From Haemonchus contortus (Eukaryota; Nematoda; Chromadorea; Rhabditida; Trichostrongylidae): a DNA stretch of 64,000 bases. Shown piece by piece: positions 12,601 through 22,625 of the stretch (position 1 is the stretch's first letter; every line of letters starts with the position of its first letter). The stretch covers positions 21,872,108 to 21,936,107 of the forward strand of contig LS997567.1 in NCBI GenBank assembly GCA_000469685.2, in the 5' to 3' direction. The notes beneath the pieces were generated by a model that saw nothing but the letters and a program-made list of their open reading frames with translations, did no database searches and was not told the DNA's origin. The position numbers were made by a program, and so were the translations under genes.

Positions 12601-15600
12601 GTCAATATGAAGATTTAGGAGCAAATCACAGTCCTTAGTTGGCTTTGGCTGGTAATTCCATGGCCAAAAAGTTCGTTGAGATCGCGTAATGAGTGCGCCA
12701 CCTTCCATCATTTCTCGAAGAAATAAAGCATAACGTGGCGAGTAAGAAGATGGCTTTCTGGACATATTCCTATTATGGAAAACGAGTAGATTATTTCTAT
12801 GGAAATCCCGAATCCAAAAGTTTAATTTTACCGAGAGAGAAGCCGCGAAAAAATCCGCATATTAGCAACTCCCGTTCCAACACTAGCCCCAGCAGCGGAA
12901 CATTTTCGATTAGCCCACAGGTCATCATTCTTTTACTAAAACAGCACTAAGTATGATGTCGGTCGTAGCTGGAACATAGGAAAAAATTCTACGCAATGAC
13001 GCCACACATTCAGCGAAAATACCTTCATGATGACCATCATCACTCAATAATTCCATGTCAAAGCGAAAAAAGGCACGGAAAGCAAAAGAAAAACAAAAAA
13101 GGGGCGGGAAGCAAAAAATTGTCTTGCTCGTAGTATTTCATCACTGATCTTACTTCCTACTTCGACTTCGAACTGATCAATACCGCATACCTTTACAAAT
13201 CATTAGGCATCACTGATGCAACCTCTTATCCCATTGAAATATCTCAAAGTCAAAAATTGTTCCTGACATTTCCCTCTGAGATGGACCTGTGATCCCCAAG
13301 AATAGCACAAGGGACACTGTCAGAAAGGAAAATGGGCCAGGTGGGGCTAATGAGGGCCTCGAAATCGGCTTTGTCGACGTACAAGCGAGGCGGACGAGTC
13401 CTCACGGCGTTGCAAAAGCTGTAGAGGTCGCATCGCTCACACCGGGACCTACATATTGCACGCAGGCGGCTCACTGTAGCCAGTTTTACTTTATGCAACT
13501 GCACCCTCGTGTGGACAGCACGTCCTAATACTACTTCCATGCTACTTTTGTCGTCACCTCCTAGTCCAGCCCCTAATTTGCTACCTTTTCAAAGCCTTTC
13601 ATTTCTCTGAATAAGCCGATTTCCGCACCTTTGCACTACTCTGGATTGTTACTTTTATTACTCGTCTGAACTTAGATACTCCAAAAATCGTAAACTACTG
13701 TGCCTTCAATCCATCAGGCGTCCCCACTCTTTGCTGGCATATCATTCAACCAATCAAGTTGCAAGTGATATGACATGGATACTTCCAGGTACTTGCACTT
13801 TCATACTAGTCTACCCGATACTTCCAGGTATTTGCATAGGCGTCATTGGTCAACTCAAATTGATAAAGCTCTACAAAACTTCCTGCAGACTTATCGCCGA
13901 ACTCCTTGCCCCTCCGCACCAGGAGGACAGTCACCTGCAGAACTGTTCTCCGGGAGACAGTTCCAGACAAGACTCAACCTGCTCAAACCGTGTGCCATTA
14001 CGAACTCCAACAAACGAGATCAGAAAATGGTGGCACAATATAACCGCCATCACGGAGCCAAACAGAAACAATTCAACATTGGAAACTTCGTGTGGGCTAA
14101 GGACTATCGTTCCGGATGGCCAAAGCAGACGCCGGGTCAAGTACTACAACGACATGGAGACAGACTCTACGACATAGCAGTAAATGGAGAAATCTGGAAG
14201 AGACATGCTAATCGGCTACGCTTACGCGTCAATAGTGATGAGCATACCACCGTACCAACATCAGAACTCGCTGAGCTACACCTGCTGCCAATGTCAGCGC
14301 CACCAGTGTTACAGGAGAAAGAGAGACAACACAATCTAACGTTGTGGGTGTACCACAACTCACACCAGCAATGGACAGTATTACAAGAACGACTCCTTTT
14401 GAGACTCAAGGAATTGATGGACAACGCCCAACCAGATCACGACGCGCGCCGAAGCGATTGATGGTCGATCCCAAGAAGAGGACGTACGCCTAGAACGTCC
14501 ATCTTAGGGGGGAAGGTGTTGTAGTAGTAAGGAGTTATTGATACTGTTAATGATACTTATCACTATCGCGTTCAAGCCATGATCTCATTGGGGTATATAA
14601 ACCCCTCGATTGGTTGTACAGTTTAGTTTATCGTCTAATAAACACTCTGCTGCCTGTCGACTACCTCCAGACGCAACAGTAGGAATGCGGGCGGCAATTT
14701 GTGAACACTGTTGGGGAGGGAAGGGGAGGGGAGGGGGGGGGCAGGTGTAGACTCCGCCTACTGAAGCAGAGCTCGCATGAAAATAGTTAATGTTGACCCT
14801 GAACGCTCAAACTTATCAGGTATACAGGCGCCGCCCGCTGGGGCGGGACGTGCGAGAAAGTAGCCAAGGCGGACTTGAAACCCTCAAATTTGGTAGGGAT
14901 ACAGGCGGCACGTGCGCGCACCGCCTACTAGGGCAAGGCGTAAACGAAAATAGTAATTTAGACCGGGGCATTCGAACCACCTTCTGTACTAACCGAAACT
15001 ACCAGTAAAATTAATAGAACAGTCCAAATCAAATTCTGTACTGGCGAGAACTACGTAGGAATCCAAACATTGAATGATAAGTTCGGAAGTACTTACAACA
15101 TCAAGACACACCGTCCTTTTGGTTATTTACGGACACGCCTGGGAGTGTGACAGCGTGCTGTGTAAATGGGAGCAGACAATATTGAAAAATACAGCTGCAC
15201 AGCATAAGAAATGATAAAAAGAAACTTTCGCCTCACCTGTTGCCTTGCGTGTATGATGTTGACTCTGAATGCATCGACAGCGTTTCGCCTGTAAAAAGAT
15301 GCACAGCTCATGTCTAGTTCCTAAGCAGTTCACCAGCATTAAATATAGAACTTGAACTTAGCGTAGTTTCCCCACTTTCAGATCGTTTCACGTAACAATA
15401 ACAGGACCGTCTATAATATAGACAGTGTGCGGCGATGGCCCAAATTGATTGCTGGTAAGACGTGCTCAGAAAGGAAAGATGCTGACTCCGAATGGTTAGA
15501 GGTTTCCGGAAATAGGGAGGCCAGACATGTCCTTAAAGGGTGGAGCCGAAACGTGGAGTTGACAATTCATTTTAAATTTGACAGCGGTATTCTCATTCAG

Positions 15601-18600
15601 AAACGTCCTAAGCAAAAGAGAAAGAAAGTTAGAAGAAATCTCGTCTATCCAAACGGCGCGCAGTTCCAGGCTATAAAGAGGAAGATTTGGGTTTTAGTAA
15701 AAATACACGGTATTCGCCGCGAATTCGCTGCAGCTTGCCATAGAAATTTGGGTAGAAATTTCACAACTCACACATATAAATCCAATCCTACCATACCCTA
15801 CAGTGCCCCAAATTGCATGTCTAAATCCAGACAAAATTTTGCACTACCGTAATCCTACTGAAAACAGGAATCCTACTATCGTTCCTCCTTATGAGCACGC
15901 GTTCGTCTGTCTCTCTGTTTAACTGCCACGAAATTCGACATTACCTGAAAAAGTACCTGGGAAGGCCGGGTCAACTTCGGGATGGGCTGGGCGTAGGGGA
16001 TGATTAGAAAGCAAATGTGAGCTTTGGAAGCTTTACGTACAAGGAGCGTGACATGCACCCGAATGGGCGACACCATAAACAAAACTTCCTAGATTGATTT
16101 CATAACAGCCCAGACGTCGGGAAAAATGAGAAAAGGTGGGCATGGGTCAACAAGTGAAGTGAAGGAGACCCTCCTGCAGCGAGAGGAGCAATCTAACAGT
16201 GAGAGACATTTTTCTTACTATATATTAACTACAGATAGAACTTTGTCTTTTTCTGAATTTCACATCGTCTTATAATGTGTCTGTCTTTCCAAAACTGGTC
16301 TAGAATAGCTCAGTCAGGATGAAGCAAGTGAGAAATGAGCCAAGCTATGTACATGGAAACGCATGACTTGAAGGCACATAAAAATGGTTCGTTAGATTTC
16401 CCCTCAGGATTAGTCAGTGGCCCCCAAGGTTAACAGGAAGGATGCCGTCGGGCCCAAAAATTCAAGAGCTGGTGCATAATAGGAGCCCCATTACCGGATC
16501 GATCAGATGCAAGTCCATCGACCGATGTTATGTCAGATGAGTGTTGAAGCTATACGCGCTACGACCTACACGCTCACGATGCAATGAACTGGTCACCAGG
16601 TGGTGAAGTGATGTTTTGCTCTTATTCTGTTATTCCCTGCTATTACTTTTGCTGCTGCGGTCCTTTATCTTGTTTTCTACCTTAAGCGGATGGAAGGTTA
16701 ATTTTGCTGTTAATAGTTTTTCTGTCAAATTATGCTCACGAGTGAATAAATTTTTAAGAAGATTCTTGCATACTGTAGACAGCTTTTCGTACCAGGACCC
16801 ACAAGAAAGCAATGACTTGGGTTTGTGCCGATTCGTGCGATTCTGGGTGCGCGCGGCAAATTGCGCGGCGAAGTTCGGTGCGATTAGAGTGGCTCTGACG
16901 CCTATTATTGGGGCACAAACTTGAAGTAAAATAGTTGGGTATGGTCAGCTGATCCTACCAATCTACTCTACTTCAAGTTTGTGCTCCAATAGTAGACGTC
17001 AGAGTCGTTCGAATCATCATCATTTCCGTCGTTATAGTTAAATTGTGAAATTTAGTCTTTTTTCACCCTTATCAACAGTCTCGTTATCCATATTATAGTG
17101 GAGATGAGCTAGGATAGTAAAAATCAGTAATTTAACCTTATTATTAACAATGACTAAAAAATCACTTCTACAGGTTAACTTAATTGGTTGTTTAATATTT
17201 TTATATGGGATACTTTTGAGAAGTCTGTAGTAACCTACGAAGGAGAATTTATTTTCTTCTTCCGTGGAATTCTTTAGAACTCTATCAAATCCTCCCCTTT
17301 TCCTTTCTTTTTGCGTTTTTTACTACCCCTGTTTGTTCTAAGTTTGGTAATTTTGAATGGAAAAATAGGAGGGTTCGATTTGAATATACTAGATGTAACC
17401 CTTTAACCCATTGACGACCATGCAGTCCACATGTGGACTGCAGTTGTACTTTTTGTTCTATTCATCTACACTTCTACTTTCTTTCAATTCTTCTCAGAAC
17501 ATTACAACAGGCTTAAATGAAACTACATACAGCGTGGTACTAGAAAATCTGGTTTTGCGATTGTAAAGGCGTTTTTTCGAAGGAGTACATTACCTAGGTG
17601 AATTTTTCATTCGTTGAACAACTTCAAAAAATGAGACATTTTGAAGAGACGGTCGTCATCAGCATTTCCAAATGCAAAGCTTACAAAAATTCTCCGAAAC
17701 GATTTCTGGTAATGATTAGCCCTTTGGCGACCGCGCCTTTTACATTGTCCTTACATTAACTTTTAATTTCTCTTATAACTGTAGTTCCCGTGAAGTGAAT
17801 CTAAAATTTCACCTTAAATCCTCCTTGGCACTCTAAGAAATGCTCACACACCGCAGTCTTCTTCTCATGACTATTAATATAAAGTAAATATTCTTCTATT
17901 CTCTCTTCAAGTTTTCTAGTAGTCATTCCTACGTATTTTATTCCACATCGTACACATGTTAGACAATAGTCAACATTTCTAGTGTTACAATTTGCTTCCT
18001 TACTTTTATATGTGTTGATACGTAATCCTGTAACTTTAGAGTGAATATTATTGTTCAGTAATGTTGCATATTCTACATTGTTTTTGACAAGTAATACTCT
18101 TTTCTGTGTTACCGAAGTTTTGTAAAAAAAATACCAAAAAAATGACCGCTCTTCTTACCTTTGGGACTTTATTGCTGAAATAATAAGCTTGATTTGCATT
18201 GTTTTTTGACCGTTTTTTTCTAAGCGTCAGGGTGATCCTTCCCTTGACGCAGAGAGGGGTCTCCTGACGGTTCGGCAGGGCTGCTGCCAGGGGTTGGCAC
18301 ATCCTTTGTAAGGCCCCCTCTTACGCCCCTCGCAGCGTTCAAATGGAGGAAAGTGCTGGAAGCGCGGGAGAATTACGGAGCAAGCCCCGCACTAACCACC
18401 TGGTCATTTATTCGTGCTTCGTTCGTCCATGCTTCTGCTTCCTTATCGTGTCGTCCCGCGGAGCGCTATCGTAATAACACCGTCGTCACACCTCATTGTC
18501 GTCAGCATACTGTATCGGGCACAACACCGTACGGCTGTATTTAATCCTCTGTTTTACCGGCCACCTCTACTTCTACTCTCTTGTCTCACCTCCTGTCTCA

Positions 18601-21327
18601 CCCCATTTATCCACCACGTATTTGTGGCACTCATTTTCCACATATTGGATTTATCGTTACATGAGCTTATGAAGAAAGCTTGGGTTTCTACTTTATGCAT
18701 AATATCGCAAGATTACTTTCGTCGTCAGCCTTTCAACTCTTTCACCATACTTATATTACTGCGAAGCGGTCATAAAGGCACGGTTCATGATAATTTTGGG
18801 TAATCTAGATTTTGATAAAAAATGGAAGGCAAGGTCGAAAATAGTGCGATGAAGGTGGAGAAACTGCGTAAATCGGTGTTTCAAAGTGAAAAAAGGCTTC
18901 AAAAAACCGTTAAAAAGGGGGGTGGACGAGAATGAGACCAGAGAAATGAAGAAGAGTGGGGCGTTTCGACGAGCTAAACAATGTGTCTCACTGCGAACGT
19001 GTGGGTCCTGGTGCGAATAACAGATTATGGTAAGCAAAAACTCATACGCTTATAAGCATATGTAAACAAAGGAACCATAGTAACAGCAAAAGTAGCTCTA
19101 GTAGTAGGAAATTAAATAAGGGATCGCGGCAGCAAAAAGAATAACAGAGGAAAAGAGAATGGGAAAAAAACACCGCCTCATTACTCGGCGACCAGCTGAT
19201 TGTGTGTGAGTCCTAGAACGAACAGTTGCAATCTGTATTGTTTCGACACTCGACTGACGTGATGACGAGACATCGATCGAGAGACGGGAAAGCCATTGAT
19301 GTTCCCGCCCATTGAATTATCGTGAGCTGTGCCTTTAAGGGGGCAAGGGCATACTCTCATCAGCCGTAGCAGGAATCATCGCATTCAGGTGCGACACCGT
19401 CCCCCACAGAGGGTGTGAGCTCCAATAATATACCCACGTTCCGCCGTGGTCCCTAGATTCCCCCCCGCCGATGCGTACGTCCTCAGAACCAGCCGCGACA
19501 CTAAATGTCGGATACGGAATCTTCATAATTTTGCCCAGAAAACCCTTTTTCAAAATTGGAAAGCGGATTCGAAATCAACACAAGGAAATATGTTATTTCA
19601 ATCAAATCTCATAGCAAATAGCTACTTCGGTGCTAAGTGGGTTGGGGGGGACCACGCGGCGCGGCTGCGGCGCGGCGCACTGCGCTCTCCAAGCCCGAAA
19701 CGGTGTTTAGAGAAGCTTCATAGTTTTTTATGTTGTAACTGTGTATTTTTCACCTATTTCAGGAAGGGGGGGGGGGGTTCAGGGTGGGTGAGCCAATTGG
19801 ACGTTCAACTTTTATCTCATTTCAGCTTCTTGCACGAGACAACCATCTCACCCACCCCCGGAGCCCCTCCACTGCTTAAAAAATAGGTTTTGTCGGCTCA
19901 GAAGAAGTGTATCCATTATATGCAAGCATATTGTTTGTTCTGAATCACGAAACACATGAGTACAACCTTACCATTCCTTCCCAGACTCGGGCCCACTACT
20001 GTCTTGCTGGAGAGCGCAGGGTGCCGCGCCGCAGCCGCGCCGCGTCGTCCCCCCCAACCCACTTAGCACCGCTACTTCCACCTGGGGGGGCGCGCGATTC
20101 ACGCGCCAATATAATGAGGTCATCGCGCACGCAGCACCGTTTCAGTACCTTCCTGTTGAGATGGACCAAATAAATTTGCAGTAGTTCACGGCTTCACCAT
20201 GAATAGAGCAAATCTCTTTACTATGGCAAAAAAGCCCCTTCGAGACTGAGAATTCACCTCATAGGTCAACAATTTACTAGTCAAACGTTCAAAATAAGAA
20301 TAAATTTAATTTTTTCGATCCTAGTAAACGCAATCCATCTGTAAACGTGCATAGTTGGTCATTTCTTTACTTATTCTACTTATAAGTTCTTATAACTTCC
20401 GTTATGATGGTAAGAATGATGTTTTAGCGTGTTTTGTCCGATGACCTCATTATATCGGCGCGTGAATCGCACCACACCCCTTCCACCTGGCACCCTTCCT
20501 CTGTAAGCAAGGAATCGTTCTCTAGTTACCTCAACACAGATGACGTGATGTGAACTACGCGCTACTTGTGTAATAATACCCAATGTGGGGCCAGAGGGAA
20601 CGCATGTCGAAACCAGCAAATGTTAAGAACACAACCATCCATAATAGGTCAGTCTGGCATCGCAGAGCAGAGCTAGAAACAAAGATCTGCGCTCCTATTC
20701 GAAAACATTTTCTATAGGGGTAAAAAAGTGATCATAAGTTAGCATAGGTAGAGTAGACATGGCGAAGTAAATGAAAGTTGGGGAGCTGAAATCCAAAACC
20801 AACACTCTATTCAATTGCGTTTCATATCTTTGATCGTTTATGCATCTCCTCAGAAGTACAGTGTTCAAACTCCAAGGAAGTTCAAGAGCAGTGATGAGAG
20901 CGTAGCTGTAAAGATAGAGATCGATAATGGTCCACTTGTTCTCACATGTATCGATTGGTACTACTCGATATAGAGCTATTGATTAATTGTCTCTTCAGGC
21001 AGAAAAGGGAAAGGGTAATGACTAGCTTTAGTGGGCTAGTTCAACTTTTGCACAAGAGAGTAGAAGCCCGGCGTTGGAGGAGCGATACGTCTGGTCTTCC
21101 ACAAAAGAGGGAAGCTCTCGTAAGCTAGAATTCTGTCTGGTGGAGGAACAGGATTGCTGCGGTAGCAGGCAATAATGAATTAAAATCCATTCGGTTTATT
21201 GACACGCATCCAGAACTTGCAGACGTGACGTTAGTAGTTAAAACATGACTCACGTGACATCGTCCCGATATATGCGTGAGATAAGCACTTCGCCCTTGTG
21301 ATTATAGACGAACAGCCCGCCAATCAT
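9519..21327 (-). CDS. dpy-23: AP-2 complex subunit mu (clathrin adaptor), 5' part, four exons
   Basis: Medium chain of the AP-2 clathrin adaptor, which acts at the plasma membrane to bind Yxx-phi cargo and PIP2 during endocytosis. Joining 21254-21327, 15237-15288, 9933-10046 and 9519-9618 gives 340 nt in one frame (113 codons plus one base). It starts [18 protein letters not shown] and runs through [16 protein letters not shown] and [18 protein letters not shown] to [11 protein letters not shown]. This is the N-terminal longin-like domain, nearly residue for residue the conserved animal protein. All splice junctions are GT-AG and phases agree. Introns are 5965, 5190 and 314 bp. The rest of the protein (linker and mu homology domain, roughly 320 residues) was not found and presumably lies beyond position 1. 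Large introns hold dead transposons but no exon is damaged. Confidence 0.95.
9619..9932 (-). other. AP-2 mu intron 3 (314 bp)
   Basis: A short intron with GT-AG ends between two conserved exons. It contains no recognised repeat, in contrast to introns 1 and 2 of more than 5 kb. Confidence 0.85.
9933..10046 (-). CDS. dpy-23: AP-2 mu exon 3
   Basis: A 114-nt exon (38 codons) bounded by TTTGTTAG and GTGGGT. It encodes [20 protein letters not shown] followed by [18 protein letters not shown]. Both borders are phase 0. Confidence 0.95.
10361..10384. repeat. AATA microsatellite
   Basis: Six uninterrupted copies of AATA within intron 2 of the AP-2 mu gene. The rest of 10047-11004 shows no gene or named repeat. 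Confidence 0.85.
11005..12199 (+). mobile_element. mariner element, near full length, inactive
   Basis: Terminal inverted repeats TTAGGTTGAGTCACAAGTCC (left) and TTAGGTTGAGTCGTAATCC (right, inverted) lie directly inside TA dinucleotides at 11003-11004 and 12200-12201, the mariner target duplication. The length is 1195 bp, close to the 1.2-1.3 kb of complete mariners. A TATA-like TATAAAAAG lies near 11108, ahead of the transposase ATG at 11169. It is inserted in intron 2 of the AP-2 mu gene, antisense to it. Confidence 0.9.
11169..12165 (+). pseudogene. mariner transposase pseudogene (DD34D type)
   Basis: The paired helix-turn-helix region ([20 protein letters not shown], then [20 protein letters not shown] and [16 protein letters not shown]) is followed by the first catalytic block ([18 protein letters not shown]), then [17 protein letters not shown], a degraded second Asp block (FQHDEAKSH) and the third (SSDYHFF). 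At least three frame changes and several stops separate these pieces, so no functional enzyme is encoded. Confidence 0.85.
12325..12765 (-). pseudogene. Second mariner-type element, 3' end plus transposase C-terminus
   Basis: A terminus TCAGGTTGATGCATAATTAT lies inside TA at 12323-12324. On the minus strand the flanking frame encodes [18 protein letters not shown] and [17 protein letters not shown], which match the C-terminus of mariner transposase. The catalytic and helix-turn-helix parts are missing. A weak inverted match near 12850-12875 may be the other end after an internal deletion. Confidence 0.65.
13262..13730. repeat. Dispersed repeat R3, copy 1
   Basis: It is colinear with 53855-54300. 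Shared landmarks are GACCTGTG.TCCCC, ACACCGGGACC, TGCACGCA.GC.GCT, ACTTTTGTCGTCAC and a final ACTA.ATACCC/TCCAAAAATCGT. Frames are not preserved between copies, so coding is not supported. The second copy lies just ahead of the RTE element at 54.9 kb, so R3 could be part of an RTE leader or an independent repeat. Confidence 0.6.
13775..14461 (+). pseudogene. Ty3/gypsy integrase C-terminal fragment
   Basis: An open frame of 228 codons. Residues of the type [50 protein letters not shown] and RHANRLRLR are the integrase core end and C-terminal domain of Mag/CsRn1-like gypsy elements (LxxFLxxYRxTPxxxxxxSPAELxxGR). The catalytic Asp residues, protease, reverse transcriptase and gag are absent, so this is a 5'-truncated element. 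It is followed by a purine-rich stretch and an LTR. Confidence 0.8.
14517..14678 (+). repeat. 3' LTR of the gypsy fragment (162 bp)
   Basis: The LTR directly follows the polypurine tract TTAGGGGGGAAGG. It starts TGTTGTAG and ends GCAACA, which gives short inverted TG..CA ends. It contains a TATA box (TATATAA, 14594-14600) and a polyadenylation signal (AATAAA, 14637-14642) in the expected order. Short LTRs of this size are typical of the Mag-like lineage. No 5' LTR was found upstream. Confidence 0.75.
14713..14741 (+). repeat. G-rich tract with G-quadruplex pattern
   Basis: Five G runs of three or more separated by one or two A (GGGGAGGG, AAGGGGAGGGG, AGGGGGGGGG) begin 34 bp after the LTR. 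The pattern satisfies the usual G3+N1-7 quadruplex rule. On the AP-2 mu transcript this would be C-rich. Confidence 0.6.
14745..14975 (-). repeat. Degenerate R1-type tandem units, inverted
   Basis: On the minus strand this reads as two worn copies of the R1 unit (GCCTGTAT.CCTACCAAATTTG and GGCGGAGTC-like blocks) that are abundant at 58.7-62.4 kb. Confidence 0.45.
15237..15288 (-). CDS. dpy-23: AP-2 mu exon 2
   Basis: A 52-nt exon bounded by TTTTTACAG (acceptor) and GTGAGG (donor). It completes a Thr codon from exon 1 and then encodes [17 protein letters not shown], one of the most conserved stretches of AP-2 mu. Total length through this exon is 126 nt, which keeps frame. Confidence 0.95.
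15890..16175. repeat. Dispersed repeat R2, partial copy
   Basis: Similar to 62860-63170: both carry a block of CGGGTCAA..T, then AAATGTGAGCT, then CATGCAC, then a CGTCGGGAAAA-like block, then GAAGTGAAGGAGAC. Located in intron 1 of the AP-2 mu gene. No coding potential was recognised. Confidence 0.5.
16880..17018. repeat. Short foldback repeat
   Basis: Inverted arms of about 50 bp (CTCTGACGCCTATTATTGGG and GCACAAACTTGAAGTA on the left, inverted counterparts near 16968-17010) flank a spacer of about 35 bp. Possibly a small MITE. Confidence 0.65.
17403..17725 (+). repeat. R4 copy 2 with piggyBac-like terminus and 20-bp palindrome
   Basis: TTAA (17403-17406) is followed by CCCATTGACGACC and then the perfect palindrome GCAGTCCACATGTGGACTGC (17422-17441). 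The complete piggyBac at 25624 has the same architecture: TTAA-type site, CCCTTTGACGAC, subterminal palindromes. The R4 body follows at 17500-17720. No inverted right end was found, so the element is truncated or its end has decayed. Confidence 0.5.
17801..18130 (-). pseudogene. GIY-YIG endonuclease domain fragment, Penelope-like element type
   Basis: An uninterrupted minus-strand frame of about 105 codons ending at a TAG (17803-17801). It contains [18 protein letters not shown], then [12 protein letters not shown], then a His/Cys-rich end ([16 protein letters not shown]). A tyrosine-containing strand, a C-x2-C-x2-C knuckle, YVGxT and the downstream Arg are the hallmarks of the GIY-YIG nuclease fused to Penelope-like reverse transcriptases. 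No reverse transcriptase lies directly upstream; a Penelope RT fragment of similar orientation is at 33.4-34.3 kb. It sits in intron 1 of the AP-2 mu gene in the same orientation. Confidence 0.7.
18140..18770. other. Intronic stretch, nothing recognised
   Basis: Inside intron 1 of the AP-2 mu gene. A 129-codon plus-strand frame spans part of it but is hydrophobic and biased (Leu/Ser-rich), with no known motif. Confidence 0.4.
18773..19337. mobile_element. MITE family M1, copy A
   Basis: Ends AAGGCACGGTTCATGATAAT (left) and ATTATCGTGAGCTGTGCCTT (right) form terminal inverted repeats of about 20 bp, flanked by TA on both sides. Copies B (31021-31704) and C (50623-51263) share the ends and the interior (ATGGAAG..AAG, GAAAATAGTGCGATGAA, GGGGCGTTT.GACGAGCTA). 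The TA duplication suggests mobilisation by a Tc1/mariner transposase. No transposase is encoded. Confidence 0.8.
19629..20070. repeat. GC-rich foldback element
   Basis: Inverted arms of about 67 bp (GGTGCTAAGTGGGTTGGGGG, then CGCGGCGCGGCTGCGGCGCG) occupy 19629-19695 and 20003-20070. Between them lies an inner palindrome (about 19765-19862) related to those at 21985-22125 and 24925-25030. The arms are far more GC-rich than the surrounding intron. Confidence 0.7.
20091..20470. repeat. Inverted repeat pair (about 35-bp arms)
   Basis: CGATTCACGCGCCAATATAA with TGAGGTCAT at 20094-20123 is matched in inverted orientation at 20440-20470 (ATGACCTCATTATATCGGCG then CGTGAATCG). This probably marks the ends of a MITE of about 380 bp abutting the previous foldback. 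Confidence 0.6.
21254..21327 (-). CDS. dpy-23: AP-2 mu exon 1 (start codon)
   Basis: The ATG is at 21327-21325. The exon encodes 24 residues, [20 protein letters not shown] then RDDV, plus two bases of the next codon. It is followed by a consensus GTGAGT donor at 21253-21248. The start is fixed by homology, since animal AP-2 mu begins MIGGLF, and by an acceptor-like TTTATCAG two bases upstream of the ATG. Confidence 0.95.
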
Positions 21328-21328
21328 G

Positions 21329-21338
21329 CCTGATAAAC
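21329..21338 (-). promoter_or_regulatory. dpy-23: Candidate spliced-leader (trans-splice) or 5'UTR acceptor for dpy-23
   Basis: On the minus strand TTGTTTATCAG lies just before GC-ATG, leaving a two-base leader. A second acceptor-like TTTTCTCAG lies about 18 bases further upstream. In nematodes such a site at the start codon normally receives the SL1 leader. A conventional 5'UTR intron is the alternative. Confidence 0.5.
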
Positions 21339-21904
21339 AATAAGGCTGAGAAAATATCATGCACATGTTATAACTCCAGTTAATTACACTAAACAAACTG
21401 CGACAAAACTCGTGCAGGGAACTGGCTTTTCCCTTCGTAGAAAGAAAGAAAGAACATTCGGCATTCAGAAACAGAAACAAATCCCTCAAATGAAGAGAAT
21501 AAATCGTGCGACATAAGCTATAGGAGACCTGCCAGAATGCAGTTATTACTGCGCACGAAAAAACTGATGCAGACACACAACCAACCGCAACGCTTAGTTG
21601 CGGCGGCGCGATACCAACCATACAGTCGATCTCGTCGTGTCGCCTGGAAAAAGACGCAATAATAAGATGCACTCGCCCAGATTAACCATATCTTCCAGAC
21701 GATCTTCATACATTCATTTTAACAATGAGATTGGTATTAAAGTGTTCTAGCTTTTGACTCGTTCTTGCTTCGATTGGTTGGCTCATTGTAATCACGTTTA
21801 CAGCACTATGCTCTTACAGATTTGCGACTCTTTGGTGTTTCCTCGATTTCTCCTGCTTTACATTTGATAAAGTAAAGCTCAGTACAAATGTTAGAAATAG
21901 TGGT

Positions 21905-22255
21905 GAAATGTGGTTGGGGGTGCCAGGCACTTTTGTGCTCTGCGTCTTTTCATTTCTTACTCCATCTAATCATCTTACACATCCCGGAGCTCCTCCCCTT
22001 CTAGAAGTTAGGGAAGGAGCTCCGGGGTGGGTGAACCAGTTGAATGTTTAAATTTTACCCCATCCCAGCTTTTTGCACGGGTAATCTCTCCCACCCCGGA
22101 GCTCCTCCCCTAACTTTTAGAAGGGGAGGAATCCTTTTTTGCGTCTATGCACTCTGCCGCCGGTGTCAGAGACGCAGAGCACAAAAGTGGCTGGCGCCCC
22201 CCCCCCCCCAACTACATTTTCACCTACATTTTGGTCGCTAACTTTCACGCTTGGA
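21905..22255. repeat. Foldback repeat with inner palindrome
   Basis: Outer arms: GAAATGTGGTTGGGGGTGCC and CACTTTTGTGCTCTGCGTC on the left, inverted at about 22165-22225. An inner palindrome carries GGAGCTCCGGGGTGGGTGAACC and its inverted counterpart around TTTTTGCACGGG. The inner part is the same family as those at 19765-19862 and 24925-25030. Confidence 0.65.
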
Positions 22256-22378
22256 CCGTCGCTTAAGTTGCACCGACGCGAAGCATTCTCCTATATGCGA
22301 CTAATATTACTCTCTAATCATCTTGCTCGCTCATCTTGGAACAGCATTTACAAGTTACCAGTCACGTCGCCAGGGGAG

Positions 22379-22625
22379 ACGGGCGTTAGGAACGATTTTG
22401 GGTGAGCGACTCGCCGCACGCGGCTGTCGCGGACCATTCATTCGCCGTTATTACAGCTCTAGCGTTGTTCATACAGCTCAATCGATATGCAGTCATTATT
22501 TTATGCATAATTCTACTATTAGTACTTTTGTTCTTGTATTTCTTACCTGCTGTTGCATCCGCTACAATCCTTCGCGCGCGACGCCCCTCTCACCGCGACG
22601 CGACCATTTCGTTCCTAACGCGCCA
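22379..22625. repeat. Short inverted-repeat element
   Basis: GGGCGTTAGGAACGA (22380-22394) and TCGTTCCTAACGCGCC (22610-22625) form inverted ends of about 15 bp around about 215 bp without coding potential. Confidence 0.5.

Noticed and set aside
15427..15852. A 141-codon plus-strand ORF in dpy-23 intron 1
   Set aside because: Basic and low-complexity in part, no recognised motif, no splice-site context; I could not support it as a gene.
18048..18302. An 84-codon minus-strand ORF ([11 protein letters not shown]...)
   Set aside because: Its 3' part overlaps, in the wrong frame, the GIY-YIG coding frame, which has clear homology.
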